This document shows, in pieces, positions 53,437 through 62,310 of a stretch of DNA of 64,000 nt (position 1 is its first letter; each line of letters starts with the position of its first letter). Below the pieces are notes generated by a model. It had not been told where the DNA came from. It saw nothing but the letters and a program-made list of their open reading frames with translations, and made no database searches. The stretch is from CAWIVH01 sp963839475 (GTDB taxonomy: Bacteria > Acidobacteriota > UBA6911): contig CAWIVH010000021.1 of the NCBI GenBank assembly GCA_963839475.1, positions 310,001 to 374,000 on the forward strand, read 5' to 3'. The position numbers and the translations under genes were made by a program.

Positions 53437-55953
53437 TTGCGGGTTGCACATATCCAATTAGTGCGCAGGTTCCTGGTGGGCCTGATCCTTCTGGTCCTTG
53501 GTGCCGTCGCCTATAATTATTTACAAACATGGCGGTTAAGAGCACGATTCATCCGCCAGGCAGCCCAGATTCTGAGCGCCGACTTGGTCCGCTCCGCCGA
53601 TAGTCTGGAATATTCCGAACAGGAAAATGGCATCTTGCGCTTTAAATTAAGGGCTGAGAAACTGCTGGAAAACAAGCAGGGAATCAGCTATCTGGAGGGA
53701 ATCTCCGCCTACGATGCCAATCCCGACGGCTCGCGGAAGAACCAGATCCAGAGCAAGAATGCCAAGTATGACAAGGAGAACAAAAAGGTCGATTTCTCAG
53801 GGGACGTGTTTATCAGGCTGAATACCGGAGCGGAGATTCGCACTGACAGCTTGCGCTACGATCTCGAATCCGGCACCGGTGAAGCAGAGGGACTTATTGT
53901 TCTCAAAGCCACGGAAGGGTTTGGCAGCGCCCGGGGACTAAAGTTTTCGAATAAGACTCGGGAGCTTGAGCTCATCCAAAATGTAGATTTTACGCTTACG
54001 CCGGAAAATCGCCGACAGGAACGCGGGAATGAGGTTCAGCCGTTGCGTGCCCGTTCCAACCGTGCATTCTTTTCTGAAGAGAGCCACATGATGCACTGGC
54101 TGGGAAATGTGGTGATCGATTCGGATGATGCTTTGCTCTCAGGCGACGATCTTCAGGTTCATTTCACCGAGGATAAAAAAAAGATCACTGCAATACATTG
54201 CATGGGCCATGCGGTGTACGAGACCAAGTCCGCGGGTGATCGGTCCAATCTCAAGGGCGACCTGATGAATTTCGCAATCGGCAAAGACTCCGGAAACCTG
54301 GAGTCCATCGAGGTGCCGCAAAACGCTTCCTTTGCGACGCAAGGGGACGAATCGGGACAATCCCTTACCGCTTCCTGGCTGCGGATCATGATGGAATCCA
54401 ACGGAAAACTGCCGGTCAGTTTGCAGGCCAGGGGCCATATCCAATCCCGGTCAGTCCGCAGCGGCGATACGACGACACTACGGGGCGAACAACTCGATGC
54501 TGCATTTGTTGAAGGCACCAACCAAATCGAAAGCATGCACATTCATGGCGGCGCTGTCATGGAGGCATTCAACGCCAAAAATATGACCCGTGATGAGCTC
54601 CGATCGGATGAAATCAAAATATCTTTCCGGCCAAGCACAGGCAAAACCGTCCTGCGGCAAATGGATGCCATCGGCCGTGTGCGCTGGACCTCAGACCCTC
54701 AGAAGGGAAAGGAGGATAAGCGTGGCCAGGCTGGGAGGGCGCTTTCGGCTGACACGCTTAACATCCTGTATTCCGACAGTGGTGACGGTCCACAGTCGGG
54801 ATCGGCCAAAGGAAATGTCGAGCTGAAGGGGATACCTGCCGGGGAGGCAGCCAAATCTGATTTAGAGCGTCTCAAATGCGACATAATGAGGTTCCAGTTT
54901 TACCCGGCTAACAACAAGCTCCAAGGTTTTGAGGGTGACGGTCATGTAGAAGCCTTCTATAGGCGCCCCGCGGGAGCGACTCCGGGTTCTGCAGAACAGG
55001 AAATGCGCACGCAAAGCAATTTTATCCGTGCCGCGTTCCGTCCCTCCGATGGTCAGGTCGAAACGGTTTCCCAATGGCAGGATTTCATTTTTCGCGACGG
55101 GAGTCGCATCGCTACGGCCGGGCGGAGCGACTATTCAGCCGAAAAAGACATTCTGACGTTGAGGGAAAATCCCAAGATAAGTGATGAAAACGGAATCACA
55201 ACCGGGGACAAAGTCGAGTATGACCGGAAACTGAAGACTATCGGCGCGGCCGGACATGTACGCTCCCTCATCGATTCCACAGCAAAAAGCGCTTCCACTC
55301 CTTTTAGTTCGCCCGGGGGAAAAGGGGGCAATGCAAGCATAGTGACGGCCAACGAGATGCTGTATGAAACCGAATCCAAGAAACTGCGCTTTACGGGCAA
55401 CGTCCAACTGCTCTCCGAGAACGGCCAACTCCAGGCCCAGGTCCTGGAGATTTCGAACTCAGGAGAAAAGGTGGATGCAGAAGGGGATATTCGCCATTTG
55501 ATCCCCCAAAAGGATAAAAGGCCCACCCCGTCCAAGGCAGCGGAACCAAAAAAAGGAGGTACCGATGCCGCAGGAAAAAGGACAATCCTGGTGCGGAGCA
55601 AGTGGCTGCGTTTCGTGAAGGCCGAGAATGAAATCCACTACGGCGGCGGAGTCCGATTGGATTCCGGAGATGCCGTAATGAATTCAGAGACCTTGTCCGC
55701 GGTTTTTTCGCCGGAAAACAGCCAGATAGAGCGGGCCATTGCTCAAGGCAAAGTCCGAATAAACCAGGGGGCCAGGGAAGCCACCGGTGATTCAAGCGAA
55801 TACAAGCTGGATCCCGGCGTTTTTGTGGTTATCGGAAATCCGGCCAGGGTCAGCGACCCGGCGCAGGGACGATCCGCGGCGCGCCGATTGACAATCTTTA
55901 CCTCGGATGATAGGATTCTGCTCGATATGGGATCTGTGGTTGTAAAGGACTGA
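53437..55953 (+). CDS. Large LptC/OstA-like LPS export protein
   Basis: 838 residues, far longer than a standard LptC (about 190). One N-terminal membrane anchor (residues 8-25, LVGLILLVLGAVAYNYLQTW) with the LptC-like start, then several tandem OstA/LptA-like beta-jellyroll stretches with recurring patterns such as ISAYDANPDGSRKNQIQSKN, ARGLKFSNKTRELEL, and MLYETESKKLRFTGNVQLLS near residue 645. It therefore could form a long bridge for LPS between the inner and outer membranes. TTG start with GGCGGA upstream. lptB follows after 16 bases, which supports the role. Confidence 0.85.
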   Translation: MRVAHIQLVRRFLVGLILLVLGAVAYNYLQTWRLRARFIRQAAQILSADLVRSADSLEYSEQENGILRFKLRAEKLLENKQGISYLEGISAYDANPDGSRKNQIQSKNAKYDKENKKVDFSGDVFIRLNTGAEIRTDSLRYDLESGTGEAEGLIVLKATEGFGSARGLKFSNKTRELELIQNVDFTLTPENRRQERGNEVQPLRARSNRAFFSEESHMMHWLGNVVIDSDDALLSGDDLQVHFTEDKKKITAIHCMGHAVYETKSAGDRSNLKGDLMNFAIGKDSGNLESIEVPQNASFATQGDESGQSLTASWLRIMMESNGKLPVSLQARGHIQSRSVRSGDTTTLRGEQLDAAFVEGTNQIESMHIHGGAVMEAFNAKNMTRDELRSDEIKISFRPSTGKTVLRQMDAIGRVRWTSDPQKGKEDKRGQAGRALSADTLNILYSDSGDGPQSGSAKGNVELKGIPAGEAAKSDLERLKCDIMRFQFYPANNKLQGFEGDGHVEAFYRRPAGATPGSAEQEMRTQSNFIRAAFRPSDGQVETVSQWQDFIFRDGSRIATAGRSDYSAEKDILTLRENPKISDENGITTGDKVEYDRKLKTIGAAGHVRSLIDSTAKSASTPFSSPGGKGGNASIVTANEMLYETESKKLRFTGNVQLLSENGQLQAQVLEISNSGEKVDAEGDIRHLIPQKDKRPTPSKAAEPKKGGTDAAGKRTILVRSKWLRFVKAENEIHYGGGVRLDSGDAVMNSETLSAVFSPENSQIERAIAQGKVRINQGAREATGDSSEYKLDPGVFVVIGNPARVSDPAQGRSAARRLTIFTSDDRILLDMGSVVVKD

Positions 55954-55969
55954 TTTTCAATGACTTCTG

Positions 55970-56701
55970 ATGGCTACTAGCAAACTGAGGGCGAAGGCCC
56001 TGTGCAAGTCCTACCGGGGAAGGAAAGTTGTCGATGAGGTCAACTTGGAGCTCAGACAAGGGGAAGTTGTAGGCCTCCTTGGTCCCAACGGTGCAGGTAA
56101 AACGACGACCTTTTATATCATTGTTGGCCTTATTGCCCCCGATGGCGGCAACGTTCATTTGAATGATGAAGAAATAACGGGGTTGCCGATGTATCTAAGG
56201 GCCCGTGCCGGTATCAGCTACCTGCCACAGGAACCTTCCGTTTTTCGCAAACTGACCGTTGAAGACAATCTCAAAAGCATCGCTGAAACGCTTCCCCTCA
56301 GCTCAGGGGAGCAGGATGTAACCGTTACGGGCCTGCTTAAGGAATTCGGCATCGACCACGTGCGCCGGCAGGGTGCCTTTACGTTGTCCGGAGGGGAAAG
56401 GAGACGTTTGGAAATAGCGCGTGCACTGGTTTTAACGCCGAAGTTTGTTTTGCTGGATGAACCGTTTGCCGGCATCGACCCTCTGGCTGTTCGCGATATT
56501 CAAAGAATCATTGGCCAGCTCAAGGAGCGGAATATTGGGATTTTGATCACCGACCACAACGTCAGGGAAACTTTGAATATCACGGACCGTGCTTATATAA
56601 TAAACGAGGGCAAGATTTTACGGGATGGCACGCCCAACGATTTAACCAACGACGACGAGGTTAAGAAGGTTTATCTCGGAGAAGACTTCCGGCTGAATTG
56701 A
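55970..56701 (+). CDS. lptB: LPS export ABC transporter ATPase
   Basis: 243 residues. Cytoplasmic ATPase powering LPS extraction by LptFG. Walker A is GLLGPNGAGKTTTFY, the LptB-type YLPQEPSVFRKLTVEDNL, the signature LSGGERRRLEIARAL, Walker B FVLLDEPFAGIDPLAV, the H-loop ILITDHNVRETL, and the C-terminal DDEVKKVYLGEDFRLN, which is LptB-specific. Located between the LptC-like gene and rpoN, a very common order in diderm bacteria. Confidence 0.97.
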   Translation: MATSKLRAKALCKSYRGRKVVDEVNLELRQGEVVGLLGPNGAGKTTTFYIIVGLIAPDGGNVHLNDEEITGLPMYLRARAGISYLPQEPSVFRKLTVEDNLKSIAETLPLSSGEQDVTVTGLLKEFGIDHVRRQGAFTLSGGERRRLEIARALVLTPKFVLLDEPFAGIDPLAVRDIQRIIGQLKERNIGILITDHNVRETLNITDRAYIINEGKILRDGTPNDLTNDDEVKKVYLGEDFRLN

Positions 56702-56705
56702 CCGT

Positions 56706-58163
56706 ATGACAAACCGGCGTCCGCATTTGAGACAATCGCTGGACTTACGACTGAGCCAGAGGCTCGCGCTGACGCCATCTCTGCTGCAAAAAATCGAACT
56801 CCTCCAATTGAATAAGCTGGAACTCCAGGAAATGCTGAATCAGGAACTCGTGGAAAACCCGATCCTGGAGGAGGTGCTGGAGTCTGACGCTCCCCGAGAA
56901 GTGAATGTTGAGGACACTGTACCCGATGTCCCTCTGCAAACTGAGACTCCAAAAATCGAGGGCGAAAGGGACTCTTTCGAGGAAATTGATTTCCGATATT
57001 TTTTTGATGAATATCTGGACACTGGCTATAAAAACCGGGATGTAGAGGATTCAGAGCGCCCTTCATTTGAATCTTTCCTGGTCAGGCCTCCCTCCCTGAG
57101 CGATCATCTCAACTGGCAACTCCGCCTGATGGAAATACCCCCAAAGAGCCTCGAACTTGCGCAGGAAATCGTCGGAAACCTGGACGAGGACGGGTATTTG
57201 AATCTCTCTCTTGAAGAGTTGGCCCAACTAACCCAGTCCTCTATTGAAGAGGCTGAGACTGCGCTGCGGATTGTACAGAACCTGGATCCTGTGGGTGTGG
57301 CAGCCCGCAGCTTGAGCGAATGTCTGGCCATTCAGCTGGAAGCCTTCAACCTGAAGGACAGTCTTGCCTGGATCATCGTCAAAGAGCACCTGCAATTATT
57401 GGAAACGCATAAATTTAAGGAAATTGCTGCCCGGTGTGACTCCACTTTTGAGCAGGTTTTAAAAGCGGTGGACTTCATCAAACACCTGATTCCCAAACCA
57501 GGTCAGCGATTCAATGCGCAGAGCGTCAACTATGTCCAGCCGGAGGTTACCATCGCCAAAATAGATGGGGAGTTCCTCATCATGCAAAACGATGAAGGCA
57601 TGCCCCAGCTCCGCTTGAATTCAGGCTATAAAGATCTACTCAAGAGCAACGGTATTAGCGGAGAAACAAAATCCTTCTTGCGCGAGAAATTCCGATCTGC
57701 GGTCGATCTTCTTAGAAGTGTAAATCAAAGGAAACAAACCATATATAGAGTTTGTGAGTGTATCGTCAACCGACAACGAGAGTTCCTCGAAAGCGGGCCG
57801 GCATATCTCCACCCCATGTTGATTAAGGACGTCGCGAGCGAACTCGGAGTGCACAGTTCCACCATCAGCCGGGTCGTGACCAACAAGTATGTCGATACCC
57901 CTCAGGGCGTCATGGAACTGCGTAAGTTCTTTACCATGGGAGTGGAGAATCCGGACGGAGAAGAGCTCTCCATTGTGCAAGTCAAGCTCAAAATCAAAAA
58001 GTTGATTGAGAACGAGAACAAGAGCAAGCCCTACTCGGATAATCAAATTGGACAATTGCTCCGTCGCGACAACATATTCATTACAAGAAGAACAGTGGCG
58101 AAGTACCGGGAACAAATGCAGATTCCAGGCTCTCGAGAGCGCAAAATCGGATATTTGTTCTGA
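56706..58163 (+). CDS. rpoN: RNA polymerase sigma-54 factor
   Basis: 485 residues. N-terminal Gln/Leu-rich activator-interaction region (LRQSLDLRLSQRLALTPSLL and NQELVENPILEE), an acidic spacer with the DFRYFFDEYLDTG stretch, the core-binding domain, the helix-turn-helix around HSSTISRVVTNKYVDTPQG and the C-terminal RpoN box RRTVAKYREQ near residue 462. Recognises -24/-12 promoters and needs an enhancer-binding ATPase. Four bases after lptB, so probably co-transcribed. Confidence 0.97.
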   Translation: MTNRRPHLRQSLDLRLSQRLALTPSLLQKIELLQLNKLELQEMLNQELVENPILEEVLESDAPREVNVEDTVPDVPLQTETPKIEGERDSFEEIDFRYFFDEYLDTGYKNRDVEDSERPSFESFLVRPPSLSDHLNWQLRLMEIPPKSLELAQEIVGNLDEDGYLNLSLEELAQLTQSSIEEAETALRIVQNLDPVGVAARSLSECLAIQLEAFNLKDSLAWIIVKEHLQLLETHKFKEIAARCDSTFEQVLKAVDFIKHLIPKPGQRFNAQSVNYVQPEVTIAKIDGEFLIMQNDEGMPQLRLNSGYKDLLKSNGISGETKSFLREKFRSAVDLLRSVNQRKQTIYRVCECIVNRQREFLESGPAYLHPMLIKDVASELGVHSSTISRVVTNKYVDTPQGVMELRKFFTMGVENPDGEELSIVQVKLKIKKLIENENKSKPYSDNQIGQLLRRDNIFITRRTVAKYREQMQIPGSRERKIGYLF

Positions 58164-58195
58164 GTTGCGCCCGATACAGCATGAGCGATTTGGCC

Positions 58196-58227
58196 GGTAC
58201 CCCGGGTAGGGGTGTGCCCGGGGTATC
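58196..58227 (+). repeat. Strong hairpin between rpoN and hpf
   Basis: Arms GGTACCCCGGG (58196-58206) and CCCGGGGTATC (58217-58227) pair at ten of eleven positions around a ten-base loop. No T-run follows, so it is at most a weak terminator; it could reduce read-through or stabilise the upstream mRNA end. The hpf ribosome binding site starts about 20 bases later. Confidence 0.6.
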
Positions 58228-58262
58228 TTCGGAAGTGAATACCATCAGGAGGGGACATCGAT

Positions 58263-58802
58263 ATGAATGTGGAAATAACCGGAAGACATGTAGTTGTTAC
58301 CCCTGCAATTCGCTCTTATGTCTTAAAGCGGCTCCGGAAGTTCAGCCGGATATTCGGCGAGGATATCAGTTTCCATGTCATTCTGGATGTAATCAAAGAT
58401 CGGCACAAAGCCGAAGTTCTCCTCAAATCAAAAATCCTTGACCTGACAGGAAAGGGGGAAACCGCAGACCTCTACTCCTCGATTCTTCTGGCCGTCGACA
58501 AGCTGGAAAAGCAGGCACTCAAACACAAGAATAAGATTATAGAAACCAAGCGTCATCGCGCCAAAGAGAAGTCCGTGGTTGAAAGATCGGGGATCGGAGC
58601 AAGACGCCAGACCAATAAAAGCTTGCGCAGCAATGTCATCCATGACGAGGTAGCACCCAAAAAGCCCATGGATGTCGATGAAGCGGCGTTGGAGCTGGGC
58701 CAAAGCGAGTATCCGTTCGTAGTCTTCCGCAACCTTGAATCGGGGGCTGTCAATGTCCTCTATCGGCGCAAAGATGGATCCCTGGGACTGATACACGCTT
58801 GA
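58263..58802 (+). CDS. hpf: Ribosome hibernation promoting factor, long form
   Basis: 179 residues. The N-terminal S30AE domain (residues 1-100, NVEITGRHVVVTPAIRSYVL) binds the 30S decoding region; a basic linker (ETKRHRAKEK) leads to the C-terminal dimerisation domain (residues 120-179, ending NVLYRRKDGSLGLIHA) that pairs ribosomes into inactive 100S dimers. The long form needs no RMF partner. Very strong ribosome binding site (AGGAGGGGAC) before ATG 58263. Standard neighbour of rpoN. Confidence 0.96.
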   Translation: MNVEITGRHVVVTPAIRSYVLKRLRKFSRIFGEDISFHVILDVIKDRHKAEVLLKSKILDLTGKGETADLYSSILLAVDKLEKQALKHKNKIIETKRHRAKEKSVVERSGIGARRQTNKSLRSNVIHDEVAPKKPMDVDEAALELGQSEYPFVVFRNLESGAVNVLYRRKDGSLGLIHA

Positions 58803-58816
58803 GATCCCGATAGCCG

Positions 58817-59698
58817 ATGAGCCTCCAGGAACTGGTCATAGTCAGCGGAATGAGCGGATCGGGCAAAGGCACGGTATTGAACGCCTTCGAAGATCTCGGC
58901 TTTTACTGCATCGACAATCTTCCGGTGCCCTTGCTTCCTAAGTTCCTCGAAGCCTTTAATGTCAGCGGCGGAGAAATCCAGCGAGCCGCTCTAGGCATCG
59001 ATATCCGTTCGGGGGAGAAGCTGAAAGATCTGGAGCAAATCCTTTCGCAATTACGCGGCCTTGAGTTCCGACTTTTTGTGCTCTACCTGGAGGCACGGGA
59101 GGAAGTCCTGGTTCGCCGGTTCAGCGAAACCCGGCGGCCGCACCCTTTATCAGCGGAAGCTCCTCTACAGGATGCCATCCGTTGGGAGCGGCACCGCTTG
59201 GGAGGGTTGCGAGAGCTGGCCGATGTCACAGTCGACACTTCGGAATTTTCAAGCCATCAGCTGAAGGCCTTCGTAACCGACAGGTTCCGAAGGTATTCCA
59301 ACAAGGCCGGTTTGAACCTGCAGTTGGTGAGCTTCGGCTACAAATACGGAATCCCCGCAGAGGCGGATCTTCTTTTTGATGTCAGATTTCTTCCCAACCC
59401 GCATTTCGTCGAGCATCTTCGACCGTTGACCGGGAAGGACCGGAAAGTGATCCGGTACATGCGCTCCTACCCTGAAACCGGCGAGTTCCTGAAACGGCTG
59501 ACGGCATTTCTCCGATATCTCATTCCAAATTATACGCGGGAGGGAAAAAGCTATCTGACGATCGGGATCGGCTGCACGGGAGGACAACATCGATCTGTAT
59601 TTGTCGCGGAAGAACTATTCCGCCTGCTCAAAATCAGAGGTGCTACAATGCGTGTACGGCACCGGGATGAGAGCATAAGGTCTAAAACCGGTCCGTAG
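58817..59698 (+). CDS. rapZ: RapZ / YvcJ-type nucleotide-binding protein
   Basis: 293 residues. P-loop GMSGSGKGTVLNAFEDLGF near residue 11, then FYCIDNLPVPLL, RRFSETRRPHPL, and the C-terminal domain with SFGYKYGIPAEADLLFDVRFL (in part GYKYGIPAEADLLFDVRF), RSYLTIGIGCTGGQHRSV (as GIGCTGGQHRSV). In enterobacteria RapZ guides small RNA decay controlling glucosamine-6-phosphate synthase; elsewhere it is a nucleotide-signalling protein. Its conserved position before PTS genes is known; the function here is inferred only at family level. Confidence 0.95.
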   Translation: MSLQELVIVSGMSGSGKGTVLNAFEDLGFYCIDNLPVPLLPKFLEAFNVSGGEIQRAALGIDIRSGEKLKDLEQILSQLRGLEFRLFVLYLEAREEVLVRRFSETRRPHPLSAEAPLQDAIRWERHRLGGLRELADVTVDTSEFSSHQLKAFVTDRFRRYSNKAGLNLQLVSFGYKYGIPAEADLLFDVRFLPNPHFVEHLRPLTGKDRKVIRYMRSYPETGEFLKRLTAFLRYLIPNYTREGKSYLTIGIGCTGGQHRSVFVAEELFRLLKIRGATMRVRHRDESIRSKTGP

Positions 59699-59710
59699 AG
59701 GGAGGCCTGC

Positions 59711-60109
59711 ATGGTTGGGGCACTTGTGGTTACACATGGGCATCTTGCTCAGGAACTGCTGACGGCCGCCGAGATGATCGTGGGGGAAATATCGCACATC
59801 CATGCCGTGTCCATCGGATGGCATGACGACGTGAACGAGGCTCGCAAGGAGATCGAGAGACGGATCGCCGAAGTCGATGCCGGCTCCGGGGTCCTTATTT
59901 TGACCGACATGTTCGGCGGCACTCCCTCCAACATTGCGTTTCCATTTCATGAAGCAGGAAAGGTGGACGTGATTACCGGTGTCAATCTGCCGATCATCAT
60001 TCGCATCGCTAACCAGAAAGCCGGGGAAACCATTGCGGACCTGGCGCGCGCTGCCCGAGATCAGGGTCGATCCAACATTTCCCTGGCCAGTGATTTTCTG
60101 TCGGCATGA
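59711..60109 (+). CDS. PTS EIIA component, mannose family
   Basis: 132 residues. The phosphorylatable His is in the N-terminal VTHGHLAQELL (His 9 or so), with LTDMFGGTPSNIAFPF as the second conserved region. No EIIB or permease is encoded nearby, so this EIIA is most likely regulatory, as in the alpha- and deltaproteobacterial/acidobacterial phosphorelays. Its stop overlaps the HPr start (ATGA). Confidence 0.93.
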   Translation: MVGALVVTHGHLAQELLTAAEMIVGEISHIHAVSIGWHDDVNEARKEIERRIAEVDAGSGVLILTDMFGGTPSNIAFPFHEAGKVDVITGVNLPIIIRIANQKAGETIADLARAARDQGRSNISLASDFLSA

Positions 60110-60381
60110 TCATTCAGCAAATCGAGGTGAAAAACCGGCTCGGCCTGCATGCCCGGGCCGCCGCAAAGCTTGTCCGGCTGGCTTCGCGATTCGCCTGTGA
60201 AATTCATCTTTCCCGTGCGGGAGACATCCAAAGGATCGATTCCAAAAGTATCCTCGGCATCCTGATGCTGGCGGCTTCTCGCGGATCGATTCTGGAATTT
60301 ACATTAGAGGGGCTCGATGAAACACAGGCGAGCCAGGCCATCAGTGAACTCTTCGAAAGCCGATTTGGAGAGGACGATTGA
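60106..60381 (+). CDS. ptsH: Phosphocarrier protein HPr
   Basis: 91 residues. The EI phosphorylation His is in NRLGLHARAAAKLVRLA; the Ser in IDSKSILGILMLAA is at the regulatory Ser46 position, so HPr kinase control is possible although no canonical hprK lies beside this operon. Overlaps EIIA by four bases and ptsI by TTGA. Confidence 0.94.
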   Translation: MIIQQIEVKNRLGLHARAAAKLVRLASRFACEIHLSRAGDIQRIDSKSILGILMLAASRGSILEFTLEGLDETQASQAISELFESRFGEDD

Positions 60382-62246
60382 TATCATCGAGGGAAGAAAA
60401 AATTTTCCATGGGAATCCGGTTTCGGTCGGTGCCGCGCTAGGGCAGGCGTTGAAGCTGGACAGTCGGAACCGTCTGCTTCTCAAACTATTCATTGAACCA
60501 TCGGAATTGGAGGGTGAGATTGCGCGTTTCAAACGCGCCATCAGGGCTTCGCAGGAGCAGCTGGAGGTTCTGAAATCGCGGCTGACTGTTCTATTAGGTT
60601 CCGATCACGGTTTTATATTCGACGCCCACCTACTTATGCTCGAGGACCAGAGTTTCGTTTCAGAAATCAATGATACGATCCGGTCTAAACATGCCAACGC
60701 GGAATGGGCCCTGATCCAGACCAGCGACAAGATCCGGGCGGCTTATGCGGCGCTTGAAGAGGAGTATTTCCGCGACCGTGGTGTTGACATCGAGAGCCTT
60801 GTCGAACGGATTTTGTTCAACCTGTCAGGCGACAAGCCTATCAGCTGGGCTGAAGTTCCCCAGAATGTGATCCTGGTCGCGCGTGATATCGGGCCTACAG
60901 CATTTGGCGCGATGGATCTGGAGAAGGTCAAGGGCGTGGTTCTGGAATCGGGGGCCAGGACTTCGCACACCGCCATCATAGCGCGGAGCCTCCGGATTCC
61001 AGCGATAATGGGGGTGCGGGACTTTCTTGGATCCATAAATTCCGGAGACCCCATTTTCCTGGATGGAGATAACGGCCTCCTGATCATCCATCCCTCGGCC
61101 GAGCGCCTGGCAGGGATAGGAGGCCGGATCGCCGGATCGTCCATCTCTCGCGCCGGGCCTGAAAGGCCGTCCGATATCCCTTCTGGTATCCCGGTACTTA
61201 CAACCGACGGCACCCCCATATTCCTGCGCGCGAATATCGAGCTTCCTCATGAAGTCAAAACCGCCCGGCAATATGGAGCGCTCGGGATCGGGCTATTCAG
61301 GACTGAATTCCTCTTTTTCGCACACCCGCATGGATTTCCCGGTATCGAAGCTCAGCACGAAGTCTACCGCGAGCTTGCAAGGGAAATGCAGCCGCACTTT
61401 GTGTCCATACGAACACTCGATTGTTCCCCTGAATTCACCGGCGACATGGGCTTAGGTCACGGCCGGCTGAATACTGGAATAGGAATGCGCGGAATCCGGC
61501 AAAGCCTTCAGGACCATGAGGTTTTCGCCGATCAGATCGAAGCGATTTTGCGAACCCGGCTCTCGGGCTGCGTGGATATCGTTCTTCCCATGATCACGTC
61601 GGCCGAAGAGGTGATCATGGCAAAGGAAGTTATCCGCGAGGTTGTGATGAGGATGGACGCAGCCCCGGCAATGGATGCGATAAGGTTGGGAGGCATGATA
61701 GAAGTGCCTTCAGCAGTCTTCTGCCTGGAAGCCATCGCCGCGGAACTCGATTTTATTTGCGTCGGCACCAATGATTTGATCCAGTACCTGCTGGCGGTCG
61801 ATCGATTGAATCCGGATATTACGCATTTGTATCAACCTCTCCATCCGGCGGTCGTCCACGCGCTTTCTCACATAGCCAAGGTCTGTGTCCGGTTGGGAAA
61901 GCCGGCGCGAATCTGTGGAGAGATATGTGCCAACCCGATATTAATCTCCCTGTTGATCGGTATGGGATATCGCGATTTCAGCATGAACGCTTTCGCCATT
62001 CCAACCGCAAGCAGCGTGGTACAACGCATTCAGCTGCCCTGGGCCGAACAGGTAGCCACGCAGGCCCTGCAACTGCAATCCGCGAAGCAGACCGGTGATT
62101 ATTTGATCGCCGCTGCCCGTGAAATGATCCATCTTGAACTTACCCCCTTTGTTCAGGAAATACTCGGGCAACCCAGCTGGCCCCGCCGTTTGGATCCTTC
62201 CCCGGATGCGACTGGCAGCATATCGTTAAACCATCAAGTAAGTTGA
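60378..62246 (+). CDS. ptsI: Phosphoenolpyruvate--protein phosphotransferase (EI)
   Basis: 622 residues, somewhat longer than E. coli EI (575). N-terminal HPr-binding region, the phospho-His in SGARTSHTAIIARSLRIPA near residue 195, then the PEP-binding barrel: FLRANIELPHEVK, GLFRTEFLFF, VSIRTLDCSPEF (usually RTLDxGxDK; here the GxDK part is replaced by CSPEF), FICVGTNDLIQYLLAVDR and the catalytic Cys in KPARICGEICANP. TTG start inside the HPr stop. With EIIA and HPr it forms a phosphorelay without sugar permease. Confidence 0.93.
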   Translation: MISSREEKIFHGNPVSVGAALGQALKLDSRNRLLLKLFIEPSELEGEIARFKRAIRASQEQLEVLKSRLTVLLGSDHGFIFDAHLLMLEDQSFVSEINDTIRSKHANAEWALIQTSDKIRAAYAALEEEYFRDRGVDIESLVERILFNLSGDKPISWAEVPQNVILVARDIGPTAFGAMDLEKVKGVVLESGARTSHTAIIARSLRIPAIMGVRDFLGSINSGDPIFLDGDNGLLIIHPSAERLAGIGGRIAGSSISRAGPERPSDIPSGIPVLTTDGTPIFLRANIELPHEVKTARQYGALGIGLFRTEFLFFAHPHGFPGIEAQHEVYRELAREMQPHFVSIRTLDCSPEFTGDMGLGHGRLNTGIGMRGIRQSLQDHEVFADQIEAILRTRLSGCVDIVLPMITSAEEVIMAKEVIREVVMRMDAAPAMDAIRLGGMIEVPSAVFCLEAIAAELDFICVGTNDLIQYLLAVDRLNPDITHLYQPLHPAVVHALSHIAKVCVRLGKPARICGEICANPILISLLIGMGYRDFSMNAFAIPTASSVVQRIQLPWAEQVATQALQLQSAKQTGDYLIAAAREMIHLELTPFVQEILGQPSWPRRLDPSPDATGSISLNHQVS

Positions 62247-62310
62247 GTTTTTCCTACAGGATAAGTCAGAAAGTGCCGATCATTTAAATGTAACTTTGGA
62301 TGCTCAGTCT

